Assembly: GCF_024810105.1 (NCBI RefSeq)
Contig: NZ_JANUDX010000004.1
Span: forward strand, 248,001 to 312,000
DNA length: 64,000 bases
Direction: 5' to 3'
Source of the DNA: Stenotrophomonas sp. BIGb0135
Lineage (GTDB): Bacteria > Pseudomonadota > Gammaproteobacteria > Xanthomonadales > Xanthomonadaceae
Position 1 is the first letter of the stretch, and each line of letters opens with the position of its first letter. A model generated the notes under the pieces. The model made no database searches. It was not told where the DNA came from and was given only the letters and a program-made list of their open reading frames with translations. Of this stretch, positions 53,353-61,679 are shown piece by piece. The position numbers and the translations under genes were made by a program.

Positions 53353-53520
53353 TGATGACGCTCCTCTGCTTGCGTTGGTATTCCCGCGCCCAAGGGCGAG
53401 GTTCCATGCGCCGTGTGGAAGACCTTGCCGCCCCCATGCGTTGCAGCCATCCAAACGGCGAGGACAGGCGAACTCAGAAGAGACCTGCGACATCGATAGA
53501 GGCGCCGTGAAGCAACCGGA

Positions 53521-53763
53521 CTACGCGTCAGGCACACCTGACGGTGGCTCATTGGATCCGCCATCTACGTGAAAAGACAGCATCGCCTCACAGCCAAACT
53601 CCCTCTCCATCGCCTGCCTTACCAAGCCGACGATTGCATACCATGAGGTATTGGAACGGGCGTCGATCCCTCTACGGTCGAACTGACGCAATACATGCAG
53701 CGTCTCGACACGCGACATTTTCGTCCGCTCCTCATCAAGAATGGATCGTCTGTGTTTCTTCAT
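53521..53763 (-). CDS. small protein, accessory patch
   Basis: An 80-residue protein of unknown family. It is basic at the start (MKKHRRSILDEERTKMSRVE) and ends in GGSNEPPSGVPDA. A central segment (WYAIVGLVRQAMEREFGCEA) could form a helix. An AAGG ribosome site lies 7 bp before the ATG at 53763. It overlaps the 69-residue gene upstream by 29 bp, so the two would be coupled. It stands within lower-GC DNA next to an Rhs-like remnant, where immunity genes are usually found. Confidence 0.45.
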   Translation of the reverse strand: MKKHRRSILDEERTKMSRVETLHVLRQFDRRGIDARSNTSWYAIVGLVRQAMEREFGCEAMLSFHVDGGSNEPPSGVPDA

Positions 53764-53944
53764 CAGACAACCTTAAACGCTTGACCGTTGTTATTCCGAA
53801 CGCCTCGAGCCCCGGCATCAGTTCGCCGAGGTCGAAATTGCCGTAGTCGTGCTTTCGCCGAAACAGAGGCAGCACCAACCTTCTGTTTCTCTCAGGATTA
53901 ACCTTCTCATTGTCCAGCCTCGCCCGTGCGCGCTGCGGCCTCAT
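53735..53944 (-). CDS. small protein, possible immunity-like gene
   Basis: A 69-residue basic protein (RARARLDNEKVNPERNRRLV, then LFRRKHDYGNFDLGELMPGL and KRLRLSDEETQTIHS) of no family that I recognise. A GAGG site precedes the ATG at 53944. It follows the Rhs-like remnant by 26 bp and overlaps the 80-residue gene. It may be a truncated or small immunity protein. The overlap with the next frame also leaves open a single frameshifted gene spanning 53521-53944. Confidence 0.42.
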   Translation of the reverse strand: MRPQRARARLDNEKVNPERNRRLVLPLFRRKHDYGNFDLGELMPGLEAFGITTVKRLRLSDEETQTIHS

Positions 53945-53970
53945 GTCAAATCACCTCGCAGGATTTTTGA

Positions 53971-54290
53971 CTACCAGAGAACCAAAGAGAAGCGCTTGGG
54001 TAGGCAGTGAATCCGACCTGGTACCTGGAATGCGGTAACAACCCCATTGACTCCCACCACAACCTTTACGTTATTCACCGGATCATAGTAAACCGCGGTG
54101 CCAGCCCACGGTCTGCACCTTGCGGGTGACCTGGCCGAAGCGATCATGGCAGTGCAATGTGCTGCCGCCTGCAGGCAGGACCGTCCCCAGGCGCCCCCCT
54201 GCCGAAACACTCGTCTGCCGCGCTGGCAGCCGGCGCGGTGTCGTGAGCCCCACCAGAAATCACCGCCTCAAATTTCCACGCTAATAATCA
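53971..54290 (-). pseudogene. Rhs-type repeat remnant with toxin-like tail
   Basis: One minus-strand frame (from about 54290) reads TVLPAGGSTLHCHDRFGQVTRKVQT, which resembles the YDRFGQVTRKVQ units of Rhs repeat proteins. It stops at about 54090. A different frame then continues AVYYDPVNNVKVVVGVNGVV and ends at 53971, which looks like the start of a polymorphic-toxin tip. A frameshift between the two parts and a lack of an upstream start mark a decayed fragment. Similarity was judged by eye only. The DNA here is poorer in GC than the flanks. I see no gene upstream until 54531. Confidence 0.45.
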
Positions 54291-54530
54291 CAAAGTGAAC
54301 TTTCGTCATTCCAACTTCCCCACTGTCCAGGCAACCGCCTATCTTCAACTGCCCTCTTAGCCAGAGCGCCCCCTGCGATCACGTTTAGGCCATAGGAATA
54401 TCGTCAAGCCCTCCCGACAGCGGGCGGTCTTATAGGCCCCCCACCGGGGGCGTCCTCAGGCGAAGCCACGTCAAAGCGCATTCAAAGCGCCTCCGCTAGA
54501 CTCCGGCTTTCCATCCATGAAGGTGCGTTC

Positions 54531-55343
54531 ATGCCAAGCCGCATTCGTCTTTCCCTTCTTTCCGTGGCCACTGCGCTGGTCCTTGCCGGCTGCGGCGCAG
54601 GCACTGAGTCGGCACCGGTCGCCGCCACGCCGGCAGCGCCTGCACCCGCCGCGGCACCTGCCCCCACCGCAGCCGCAGAGCAGCCCACTACCGCACCGGC
54701 CCCCAGCGCGGAAAGCGTGTTGACCGCGATCAGCGATATCGACGGCGGTGGCGCATTGAGTTACGACGTGGAAAACGGAAGCAAGATCCATTATTGGCAT
54801 GGCCTGGAATTCCAGGCCGATGGCAAGCGCTACTACACCGGCTTTGCCTGGTTCACCCCCACTCGGTACGGCGCCGACCGCCAGAGTGGCCGCATCGATC
54901 CCGCCGCCAAGGTGACCCTCGCCCATGCCACCTACGTGGCTGATGGCAACAACGCCTGGACGCTGCAGGGCAGCGAGCCGTACATCGGTGAGTTCGGCCA
55001 GGCCGAGCAGGGCAACGCGATCGACACGGCACGCAAGCCGCAGACCTTCACCACTGCATCCGGGCGCGTGTTGCTGGCACTGCCCACCCGTGCGGGCACC
55101 AGCGATGCCGCCAGCCCCGCGTTCGAGATGCTGGTGTTCAACCCGCACGAACTGCAGGGCACCAAGGAGCGCAAGTGGACTTACCTCGGCACCGTCCCGG
55201 CCGCCGCAGCAGCGCCGTTGGAGCTGGTGCCGGTCGACGGCTCGGACCTGCCGGCCCTGCGCGTGAAGACGGCGGGGGGTGACAACGCGACCGAGTACCG
55301 TTACGATCCCGGCCATAACACCTACCGGCCGATCTCCCGGTAG
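54531..55343 (+). CDS. lipoprotein with Ala/Pro linker (candidate immunity protein 1)
   Basis: A 270-residue lipoprotein. The lipobox is TALVLAGC (Cys19). The next 45 residues are an Ala/Pro/Thr-rich linker (APAPAAAPAPTAAAEQ...), then a globular domain (AESVLTAISDIDGGGALSYD through GFAWFTPTRYGADRQSG, ATEYRYDPGHNTYRPIS). I do not recognise the fold. The linker-plus-domain layout and the position upstream of a signal-less peptidoglycan hydrolase recall immunity lipoproteins of Xanthomonas T4SS effectors. A perfect GGCAGCGC-tt-GCGCTGCC hairpin lies 36 bp after the stop. Confidence 0.75.
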   Translation: MPSRIRLSLLSVATALVLAGCGAGTESAPVAATPAAPAPAAAPAPTAAAEQPTTAPAPSAESVLTAISDIDGGGALSYDVENGSKIHYWHGLEFQADGKRYYTGFAWFTPTRYGADRQSGRIDPAAKVTLAHATYVADGNNAWTLQGSEPYIGEFGQAEQGNAIDTARKPQTFTTASGRVLLALPTRAGTSDAASPAFEMLVFNPHELQGTKERKWTYLGTVPAAAAAPLELVPVDGSDLPALRVKTAGGDNATEYRYDPGHNTYRPISR

Positions 55344-55663
55344 CGGACCCAAGGATGTGGTCCGGATCGGCCAATACGTGGCAGCGCTTGCGCTGCCGCG
55401 TGGCACGCATGGAGATCGCGATGCATACGGACACTACCCGGGTCGGTCCGCGGAAGACATTTCTTCACTCCGCACTCACCCTTTTCGATCGTCTGGCCCT
55501 CCCCGGCCAGCACCGCCCAGCGAACGTCAATCATGACGGCGCCGTTTTGTCGTTTCCGTTGTCCTGCGCGCCCATCGTGCGCGGACCGGCCGTGGCAGGC
55601 AGGCACGACGCGGGGCGCTTCTTTTCCTCATCGGCCGCGGCCGATTTTCCCTGAGACGACACC
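55344..55663. other. 320-bp gap between the two lipoprotein genes
   Basis: No convincing gene. It contains the GGCAGCGC/GCGCTGCC hairpin (55380-55397), likely a transcript end for the first lipoprotein. A palindrome ATCGGCCGCGGCCGAT (55630-55645) followed by TTT lies only 18 bp before the next ATG. That palindrome could terminate, block ribosome access, or serve as operator for the second lipoprotein gene. A 99-codon frame through the gap has no signal or family features. Confidence 0.6.
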
Positions 55664-56548
55664 ATGCATACCGCCCTTGAACAGCCGGCTGTGATTTCCG
55701 TTGCGCGTTCCACCCGCGCCCTTCCCGCGCGCCACGCCCTGTGGCTGGGCGTTTGCCTGGTGGCCGGCCTGACCGCCTGCAAGGCGCAGGCGCCCGCAGG
55801 CGAACCGTCGACCGCGCCCGCGGCGGCGGCGGCCACCGCACCGGCTACTGCCGCCGCGGCCACGCCCACCGCCGCCGCACCGGTCGCGCTCAGCGCCGAG
55901 CAGCTGCAGGCCGTGGTCGATGGGATGCTGCGCAAGGCGTACGGCGAAAAGGCCTTCAACGCCGCCACCGGCTGCTGGTCGCACAGCTTCGAAGGCGCCA
56001 ACGACACGCTGGACTACTGCATGAAGCCGGACACGCCCAAGGTCGTGGCCGCCGCCTCCGGTACCCAGGTGTACTTCCAGACCTACAGCGATCCCAACGC
56101 GGACACCTACTCGCTGGTGGATCCGGGGCTGCGCGGCGCGTTCGCCGCCACCGTCACCGCCGATGGCAAGTGGACGCCGCTGGCCGCCACCGCGGCCATC
56201 GACCAGGGCCAGGCCGGCGACTGCGGCTGCCGCGACGCGCAGCTGGTGCAGGTCGGCCCGGATCGGCATGGCTGGCTGGGCACCGCCGGCGGTACCTGGC
56301 AGGGCGTGACCGTCACCCAGTACACGTTGCTGGTGCCGGTCGCCGGTGTGTTCCGCGATGTCTCGCGCATCGCGCAGAGCAGCGAAGACTCGCCGAGCGA
56401 AGTCGTGCAGATCCAGATCGACCCGACCGGCACGCCGGTCGATGGTTTCTATCCCATCAAGGCGACCCGCCAGGGGGATGGTGCAGCGGCGGCGACGTCG
56501 GTGATTGCCTTCGACCCCAAGCAGCAGGTCTACCCCGGGGCGCCGTAA
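55664..56548 (+). CDS. lipoprotein with Ala/Pro linker (candidate immunity protein 2)
   Basis: A 294-residue protein with a long N-terminus before its signal (ARHALWLGVCLVAGLTACKA), lipobox at LTAC (Cys39). An Ala/Thr/Pro-rich linker (about 40-75) leads to a domain with ATGCWSHSFEGANDTLDYC and AGDCGCRDAQLVQVGPDRHGW, with at least four Cys that may form disulfides in the periplasm. It shares the plan of the lipoprotein upstream, though sequences differ, so the two may be distant paralogues. It lies 45 bp upstream of the hydrolase gene. A role as immunity protein is plausible but unproven. Confidence 0.75.
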   Translation: MHTALEQPAVISVARSTRALPARHALWLGVCLVAGLTACKAQAPAGEPSTAPAAAAATAPATAAAATPTAAAPVALSAEQLQAVVDGMLRKAYGEKAFNAATGCWSHSFEGANDTLDYCMKPDTPKVVAAASGTQVYFQTYSDPNADTYSLVDPGLRGAFAATVTADGKWTPLAATAAIDQGQAGDCGCRDAQLVQVGPDRHGWLGTAGGTWQGVTVTQYTLLVPVAGVFRDVSRIAQSSEDSPSEVVQIQIDPTGTPVDGFYPIKATRQGDGAAAATSVIAFDPKQQVYPGAP

Positions 56549-56593
56549 CGCCTCATTTCGATGTTCAGCTGAATCACTAAAAGGAAACTTACT

Positions 56594-58777
56594 ATGTCAA
56601 ATCGGGACGAACGCTGGGCAGCGCACCGGCAGGAACTGGAAGCGGCGGCCAAGACGGCCGGGATCGACGTGGACGTGATGGTGAAGATCGCCGGCTTCGA
56701 GTCGGGCTTCAATCCGAATGCGCGGCCGATCTCCACCTCCAAGCCGGAGCTCAACACGGTCACGCAGTACGACGGCACCAAGGCCATTTCCTCGGCGCAT
56801 GGCTACGGCCAGTTCCTCAATGGCACCTGGCACGACATGGTGCAGAAGTACGGCGAGAAGTACGGCGTGGCCAATGCCGCCGACATGACCAAGGAGCAGA
56901 CCAACTCGCCCAAGCTGCGCGAGAACACCAAGCTGCAGGCGGGCATGCTGGCCGAGTTCACCCGCGAGAACATCGAGCGCGCCTCGCAGTACGGCGGCAA
57001 GGACGTGGACGCCAATGTCTACGCCATGCACAACCTGGGCTCGACCGATGCGGTCAGCTTCCTGTCCAAGCTGCGCGACAACCCCAATGCGCGCGTGGAC
57101 AGCGTGCTGAGCAGCAAAGTGATCTCCGGCAACCCGGCGCTGTACGGCGATGGCAGCATCTCGCTGCAGAGCGCCTACGCCAAGATGGGCGACCACATGG
57201 ATCGCTACCAGGGGTATGCCGACGAGGCCACGCGCGGCCTGCCGAGCGGCACGCTCAGCCACACCGCCGCTGCGCCGTCGCGCGCCGCGCGTGATCCGAT
57301 GGCCGACGGCATGCTCTCGCCGAACGAACGCGGTGCACCGGTCGAGCAGCTGCAGCAGCAGCTCAACGCGCTCGGCTACACCGACCGCAACGGCAAGGCG
57401 CTGGGCACCGACGGGTCCTACGGCGACAACACCCGCCACGCAGTGGAGAACTTCCAGCGCGACCACGGCCTGACCGTGGACGGCGTGGCCGGTCGTGACA
57501 CCCTGCAGGCGCTGCGTTCGCAGGCGCCCGGCCATGCGCAGGCCGCTCCGGCGCAGGCACCGGCGGCAGCCGCCGTGGCTGCAGGCGCTGCTGCCGTGGC
57601 GGGCACCGCCGCTGTTGCGGCCACCGCTGCACCGGCCAAGGCTGCGGCCGAGCCCGTCGCGCCCGCGCAGCCGGCCGCACCGGCCACCGGTGGTGAAGGC
57701 ATCGAGCTCAACCGTGCCTACGAACTGACCAAGCAGTTCGACCACGTCAAGTACGGTTTCGGCGACAAGAAGCCCGAGTCCGGTGCAGTGGACTGCTCCG
57801 GCTGGGTGGTGCGCCTGGCCAACCAGAGCATGGCCGAGATCAACGAAAAGGCCGGTCGCGATGTGTTCACCAAGGCCGACCAGTTCAGCCCGGGCTTCGA
57901 CCATGCGGCCGGGATCATCCAGAAGGCGTCCGAGCGTTCGGGCACCCTGATGTCCGGCAAGGAGATCACCGCCAACTCGCTGCGCGAGGGCATGATCATC
58001 GGCGAGGACAACGGCGCCAAGGGCTGGGACCGGGGCCGCTTCAACGGCATCGACCACATCACCATGGTGGTGCGTGATCCCACCGACGGCCAGCTCAAGG
58101 TGAGCCAGTCGCGCAGTGGCGAAGGCGTGGAGATGATCCCGCTGCAGGGCTACCTGGACCGCAAGCACGCGCGCGGCGTGGAGCTGTTCGCCACCGATCC
58201 GCTGGCCAATGGCCGCGACCTGATCAAGGACGGCGGCGGCCGCGCCACTGCGGGCGAACGCGCGCCTGCGGCGAACGCTGCACCGGGCAAGGCCGAGTCG
58301 ACCGCGCAGTCGCACCCGACCCTGCGCGAAGACAGCCGCGGCAGCAGCGTGCATGCCCTGCAGGAATCGCTCAACAAGCTCGGCTACACCGACCGCAACG
58401 GCAAGCCGCTGGACGTGGACAGCAAGTTCGGCGCGCACACCGAAGAAGCGGTCAAGGCGTTCCAGCGCGACAAGGGCCTGAGCGCCGATGGCGTGGTGGG
58501 TCCCAAGACCCATGCCGCGCTGGACCAGGCACGTGAGCAGACCAAGGCGCCGCAGGCCGAGAAGGAAGGCAACAGCGTCCTCTCTTCGTTGTTCAATGCC
58601 GCGCGCGAAGGCAACGCCGACGGCATGCGCAACGCGCTGGCCGGGCTGGCCGAGACCCCGGCGGGTCGCGCCTTCACTGAAATGCGCGACAACCTGCAGC
58701 AGCAGTTGAACGCACGCCAGGCCGAACCGGCGGCGCAGGCGCCGGCTGCACAGAGCCAGCCGCCCGCCGAGCGCTGA
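56594..58777 (+). CDS. signal-less multidomain peptidoglycan hydrolase (candidate effector)
   Basis: A 727-residue protein with no signal peptide. An N-terminal transglycosylase-like domain has the catalytic Glu36 in IAGFESGFNPNA and AHGYGQFLNGTWHDMVQKYG. A peptidoglycan-binding domain covers about 240-310 (EQLQQQLNALGYTDRNGKAL). A second hydrolase-like domain has Cys401 in AVDCSGWVVRL and His488 in GIDHITMVV (NlpC/P60- or CHAP-like). A second binding domain lies at about 580-645 (HALQESLNKLGYTDRNGKPL). The tail is Gln/Ala-rich. Such a protein needs a dedicated secretion route (T4SS, T6SS) to reach a rival's wall. The two lipoprotein genes directly upstream fit immunity. The tail lacks a clear XVIPCD. 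A strong terminator follows. Confidence 0.85.
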   Translation: MSNRDERWAAHRQELEAAAKTAGIDVDVMVKIAGFESGFNPNARPISTSKPELNTVTQYDGTKAISSAHGYGQFLNGTWHDMVQKYGEKYGVANAADMTKEQTNSPKLRENTKLQAGMLAEFTRENIERASQYGGKDVDANVYAMHNLGSTDAVSFLSKLRDNPNARVDSVLSSKVISGNPALYGDGSISLQSAYAKMGDHMDRYQGYADEATRGLPSGTLSHTAAAPSRAARDPMADGMLSPNERGAPVEQLQQQLNALGYTDRNGKALGTDGSYGDNTRHAVENFQRDHGLTVDGVAGRDTLQALRSQAPGHAQAAPAQAPAAAAVAAGAAAVAGTAAVAATAAPAKAAAEPVAPAQPAAPATGGEGIELNRAYELTKQFDHVKYGFGDKKPESGAVDCSGWVVRLANQSMAEINEKAGRDVFTKADQFSPGFDHAAGIIQKASERSGTLMSGKEITANSLREGMIIGEDNGAKGWDRGRFNGIDHITMVVRDPTDGQLKVSQSRSGEGVEMIPLQGYLDRKHARGVELFATDPLANGRDLIKDGGGRATAGERAPAANAAPGKAESTAQSHPTLREDSRGSSVHALQESLNKLGYTDRNGKPLDVDSKFGAHTEEAVKAFQRDKGLSADGVVGPKTHAALDQAREQTKAPQAEKEGNSVLSSLFNAAREGNADGMRNALAGLAETPAGRAFTEMRDNLQQQLNARQAEPAAQAPAAQSQPPAER

Positions 58778-58801
58778 GGCCACCGCAACACGCGTAGGGG
58801 C

Positions 58802-58842
58802 GCCATCGCCGAGGACCAGGATGTCCTCGGCGGTGGCTTTTT
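58802..58842 (+). terminator. strong rho-independent terminator after the hydrolase gene
   Basis: GCCATCGCCGAGGAC (58802-58816) pairs with GTCCTCGGCGGTGGC (58823-58837) around CAGGAT, one mismatch-type pair in 15, and is followed by TTTTT. It lies 25 bp after the stop codon and closes the unit. Confidence 0.9.
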
Positions 58843-58914
58843 GCATTCAGGGGCGTGCGCGCCGCATTGATCGCGCTGCTGCTGGCAGGGCGCTCACCTG
58901 TGCACCACTCTGGG

Positions 58915-59271
58915 TCATGACGCCGCGTTCGGTGCCATGCCCGCGCACTGGCGCACCTGCGCTTCTTCCTCGCTGCCCTGGAAGCTGTCCGGGTAACGAA
59001 TCTTGCTGCCGCCATTGCCGTCATTGAAGATGTACCAGCCCATGTCACCAGCCCCCGGGGTCTGCGGTCGGAAGATCTGGTACAGCCAAGGCGCAGTGCG
59101 GCGCATGCGGTAGTCGCCGCCCAGGGCATCCAACGCACACGCCGACACCCGGTCGGCGTGCACGCCGCTGTCGAACCCCACGCGCGTGATCGGCGGCGGC
59201 GGGGGTGTGCGGGGGCTCGTGGCGCAGCCGGCCACCATCAGGATGGCCAGGGCCGGAATCCGTACTCGCAT
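58915..59271 (-). CDS. small lipoprotein of unknown function
   Basis: A 118-residue lipoprotein with lipobox LMVAGCATSP (Cys16), followed by a Pro-rich linker (RTPPPPPITR). The body (RVSACALDALGGDYRMRRTA, PWLYQIFRPQTPGAGDMGWY and EEEAQVRQCAGM) has further Cys, which may be bridged. I do not recognise the family. It is convergent with the hydrolase gene. It lies 85 bp downstream of the ChaN/Ere-like gene on the same strand, and could be in its operon. Confidence 0.7.
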   Translation of the reverse strand: MRVRIPALAILMVAGCATSPRTPPPPPITRVGFDSGVHADRVSACALDALGGDYRMRRTAPWLYQIFRPQTPGAGDMGWYIFNDGNGGSKIRYPDSFQGSEEEAQVRQCAGMAPNAAS

Positions 59272-59356
59272 GCTCGTGTCCTTTTGAGATGCCGTGTTGG
59301 CGGATGAAGTTTACCCACGTCCAATCGCGGTCGCCGAGGCTGACCGCGGAGATCCG

Positions 59357-60625
59357 CTAGGGGGCGGCGTCCGCCCCAAGCTTGGTGGACGGCGACAGTG
59401 TCGGCGCCACGATGGCGAAGTCGTAGCCGCGGATGAGCTCGCGCCATTCGGGGGTGAGGGCGTCCATATCCTTGCTGCGCAAACGGCGCAGATCCACCAG
59501 GATCCAGTCGCCCGGTGCCGTGTCCGCGGGACGCGCCGACATCACATCCTTGCGCCAGTCGCTGCCCTTGCCCGTGGTCGCGTCGAAGTCGTACACCTTC
59601 ATCGGGCGACTGACCCCGTTGTATCCAGCCTCCACGCCTTTCGCGCCGACCACGATCATGTTCACGGCCTGCACGCCCTCGCCGTCGGCATGTTCAGCGA
59701 CAAAGTTACCCACGTCGCGCTGGCCGAGGGGGTTGTAGCCCTTGTAGAGGTGATAGGCACCGAACTTCATCAGCACGCGCGCCTGCGGCGCCTCGGCGAG
59801 ATGGGCCGCCAGCGTCCGCTTCATCAGCCGCGCCCGGCGTCCGTTCGGATCGCCACGGCCAGACTGCGAGGCCTGGTAGATGGCGCGTGTTTCGCGCAAG
59901 GCCGCAAACAGCGCTTTTGCCCGCTCGCCACCGTCCTTGTCGATGGCCGTCCCCGCCGCGTCCAGCGTCGCATCGGTGGCCGTCAACAGGAACAGGTCCA
60001 TGGGCGAACCGGAGGCGAGCGCGGCCTGCACGGCCGTCCTTTCCTGTCTGGCCAACGCCTCGATCTGGGCGCGGGCGAGCGGCCCTGGATTGGCGGCCAG
60101 CATCTGTTCGAACAGATAGCCACTGACGCCCAGGAACTCCTGATCCAGTCCCCACAACCTGAAGTCAGGCCCGGCGACGGCGGCGCAATCGGCCGCCGTC
60201 TGGCCTTCGGCGCGGCTGTTGAGGAACGCCATGACGTCCGGATGAGTGGTGAGGAAGTCCGCAATCTGCTGTTCCCGGTCCGGCGCTCTCAGCCGTGCAT
60301 TGACCGCCACCGCGGCCTCCGGCCCGGTCTCCACGGCCATGGCGGTCAGGCCGCCGGGCGCCATCAAGCGACAGACGTTGGTGGTGAAGGCCGGGATCTC
60401 CCGCGAGAAATGGCTCTCGCCGATGAGCACGTACCGGCTGGCGTTGACCGCGTCCGCCAGGATGGCAGCGCCCGGACCCGAGAAGCCCTCCGGCCGGACG
60501 GTCAGCGACGACCGCGCTTGCGCCAGGCGATCCGCGAAGGCGAGCGGCGCAGCGTTTTCTGCATGGGCGGACACCGCGCACATGGTGGTGAGCGACAGTG
60601 CCGCCGCAATCGACTTCAGACTCAT
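59357..60625 (-). CDS. secreted ChaN/erythromycin-esterase-like protein
   Basis: A 422-residue exported protein. The signal peptide is IAAALSLTTMCAVSAHA. The first motif, YVLIGESHFSREIPAFTTNV, with its GESH box, and a later MKFGAYHLYKGYN with GAYH, match the EreA/ChaN-like (TIKI-related) fold, in which these residues form the active or metal site. Between them lies a helical region with FLTTHPDVMAFLNSRAEGQT. Members include erythromycin esterases and heme-binding ChaN, so the activity of this copy is undefined; it is not shown to act on macrolides. ATG 60625 precedes the signal directly. It reads toward the lipoprotein at 58915. Confidence 0.8.
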   Translation of the reverse strand: MSLKSIAAALSLTTMCAVSAHAENAAPLAFADRLAQARSSLTVRPEGFSGPGAAILADAVNASRYVLIGESHFSREIPAFTTNVCRLMAPGGLTAMAVETGPEAAVAVNARLRAPDREQQIADFLTTHPDVMAFLNSRAEGQTAADCAAVAGPDFRLWGLDQEFLGVSGYLFEQMLAANPGPLARAQIEALARQERTAVQAALASGSPMDLFLLTATDATLDAAGTAIDKDGGERAKALFAALRETRAIYQASQSGRGDPNGRRARLMKRTLAAHLAEAPQARVLMKFGAYHLYKGYNPLGQRDVGNFVAEHADGEGVQAVNMIVVGAKGVEAGYNGVSRPMKVYDFDATTGKGSDWRKDVMSARPADTAPGDWILVDLRRLRSKDMDALTPEWRELIRGYDFAIVAPTLSPSTKLGADAAP

Positions 60626-61679
60626 ATCGCTTATCCCCGTTGGATGAATCGGCTTTGCGGATATCGCTGGAAAACGCGGGTAGATCGCGGTCACGGTCGC
60701 CTTCGCTGCCGCGCCCCCATTCAATGGGGCAAGGACGCGAGGAGGACGGACGGCGGGCCAGTGTAGAGCAGGCGCTCGCGGCTTTTCCACAGGCGTTGAT
60801 GCATTCCCGGCGAGGTCGAACGACGCTGGACGGTCCGGTGTCTGGGCATGGGCTTACGCGCTTCTGTCCCTCATCCGGCAGGGCGAATCATGCAGCCGCG
60901 GTCCAGTGCATGGACGGGCGTGATACAGGTACGGGTCTGGATCGGCGCTCCTGCGCCAATGATGTTGCGCTCGCCTTTCCAGCGTGATGCCTGCTTCCGA
61001 CCAGGAACGGACAGTGGCGATGCCTTGAGCGGCGCCAGCTTGTATTGCCCACTGCATGCGCGGGATCAGGACGGTACCGCGTCGAGGTGTAGGGCAGGAC
61101 TTCCCTCATGAGCGCTTCAAGAAAACACGTGTTTTCCCGTTTCAAAAATACGCTGCTTGTTCTTCTCACTCCCTCGTCGAAATCCTTTCGAACCTCCCTC
61201 AAAAACGAGTGGAGGAATCAGGCTCCGATCGCAATTGGCGCCGTCGTTCGACATGCGTCGGCAACCCTGGAACGAGGACACGGACTAAACAGCCAGCGCC
61301 GGCTGGAGGCAGGTCAGTCCTCGAATGTTTCCTGTAGATCGTCAGCTTCAGACTGGCGCAGGAAGCGTGAGATGACGCGACTGACATGTACGGTTTGCGG
61401 GGGCCCAACGCCGACGCAAGACCACGTCGAAACCCGGCGTCGCGCTCAAGATCCGTGTTCGGAAGTCGCCTCGTCGGTGCAGGAGTCGGTACGCGCATGG
61501 GCGCGGCTATATCTCACCCCGTAGTTCCCTGAACCGACGCTTCATTCATGTACCGGTCAGTTCAATATTCAGGAGCGATTGGGACGGCAAATGAATAATT
61601 AACACCTGTCGACCGCCCCTCTCTCCCCTCCCCCGGGGGGCGGCCGACGAAACCAAAATAATTAAAGGTGTGTCCCGAT
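60626..61679. other. gene-poor kilobase upstream of ax21
   Basis: No gene is convincing in this stretch. Short frames (for example 61108-61524 on the plus strand and 60888-61202 on the minus strand) have no ribosome site plus family features. The DNA is less GC-rich than its surroundings. A 16-bp perfect palindrome GAAAACACGTGTTTTC is at 61121-61136. The 3' end carries the ax21 leader: A/T-rich segments (ATGAATAATTAACA near 61591) and a C-rich tract followed by CCCCCGGGGGGCGG. Decayed accessory DNA or an undetected small RNA is possible. Confidence 0.6.

Noticed and set aside
55355..55654. 99-codon frame between the two lipoprotein genes
   Set aside because: No ribosome site, signal or family feature; the frame covers hairpins that look like transcript ends.
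58550..58777. XVIPCD-type T4SS signal at the end of the hydrolase
   Set aside because: The C-terminal segment is Ala/Gln-rich, but I do not see the conserved motifs of the XVIPCD, so no T4SS claim is made.
61108..61524. 138-codon frame upstream of ax21
   Set aside because: No convincing start context and no recognisable domain; a CTVCGGP motif is not enough to call a zinc-binding protein.
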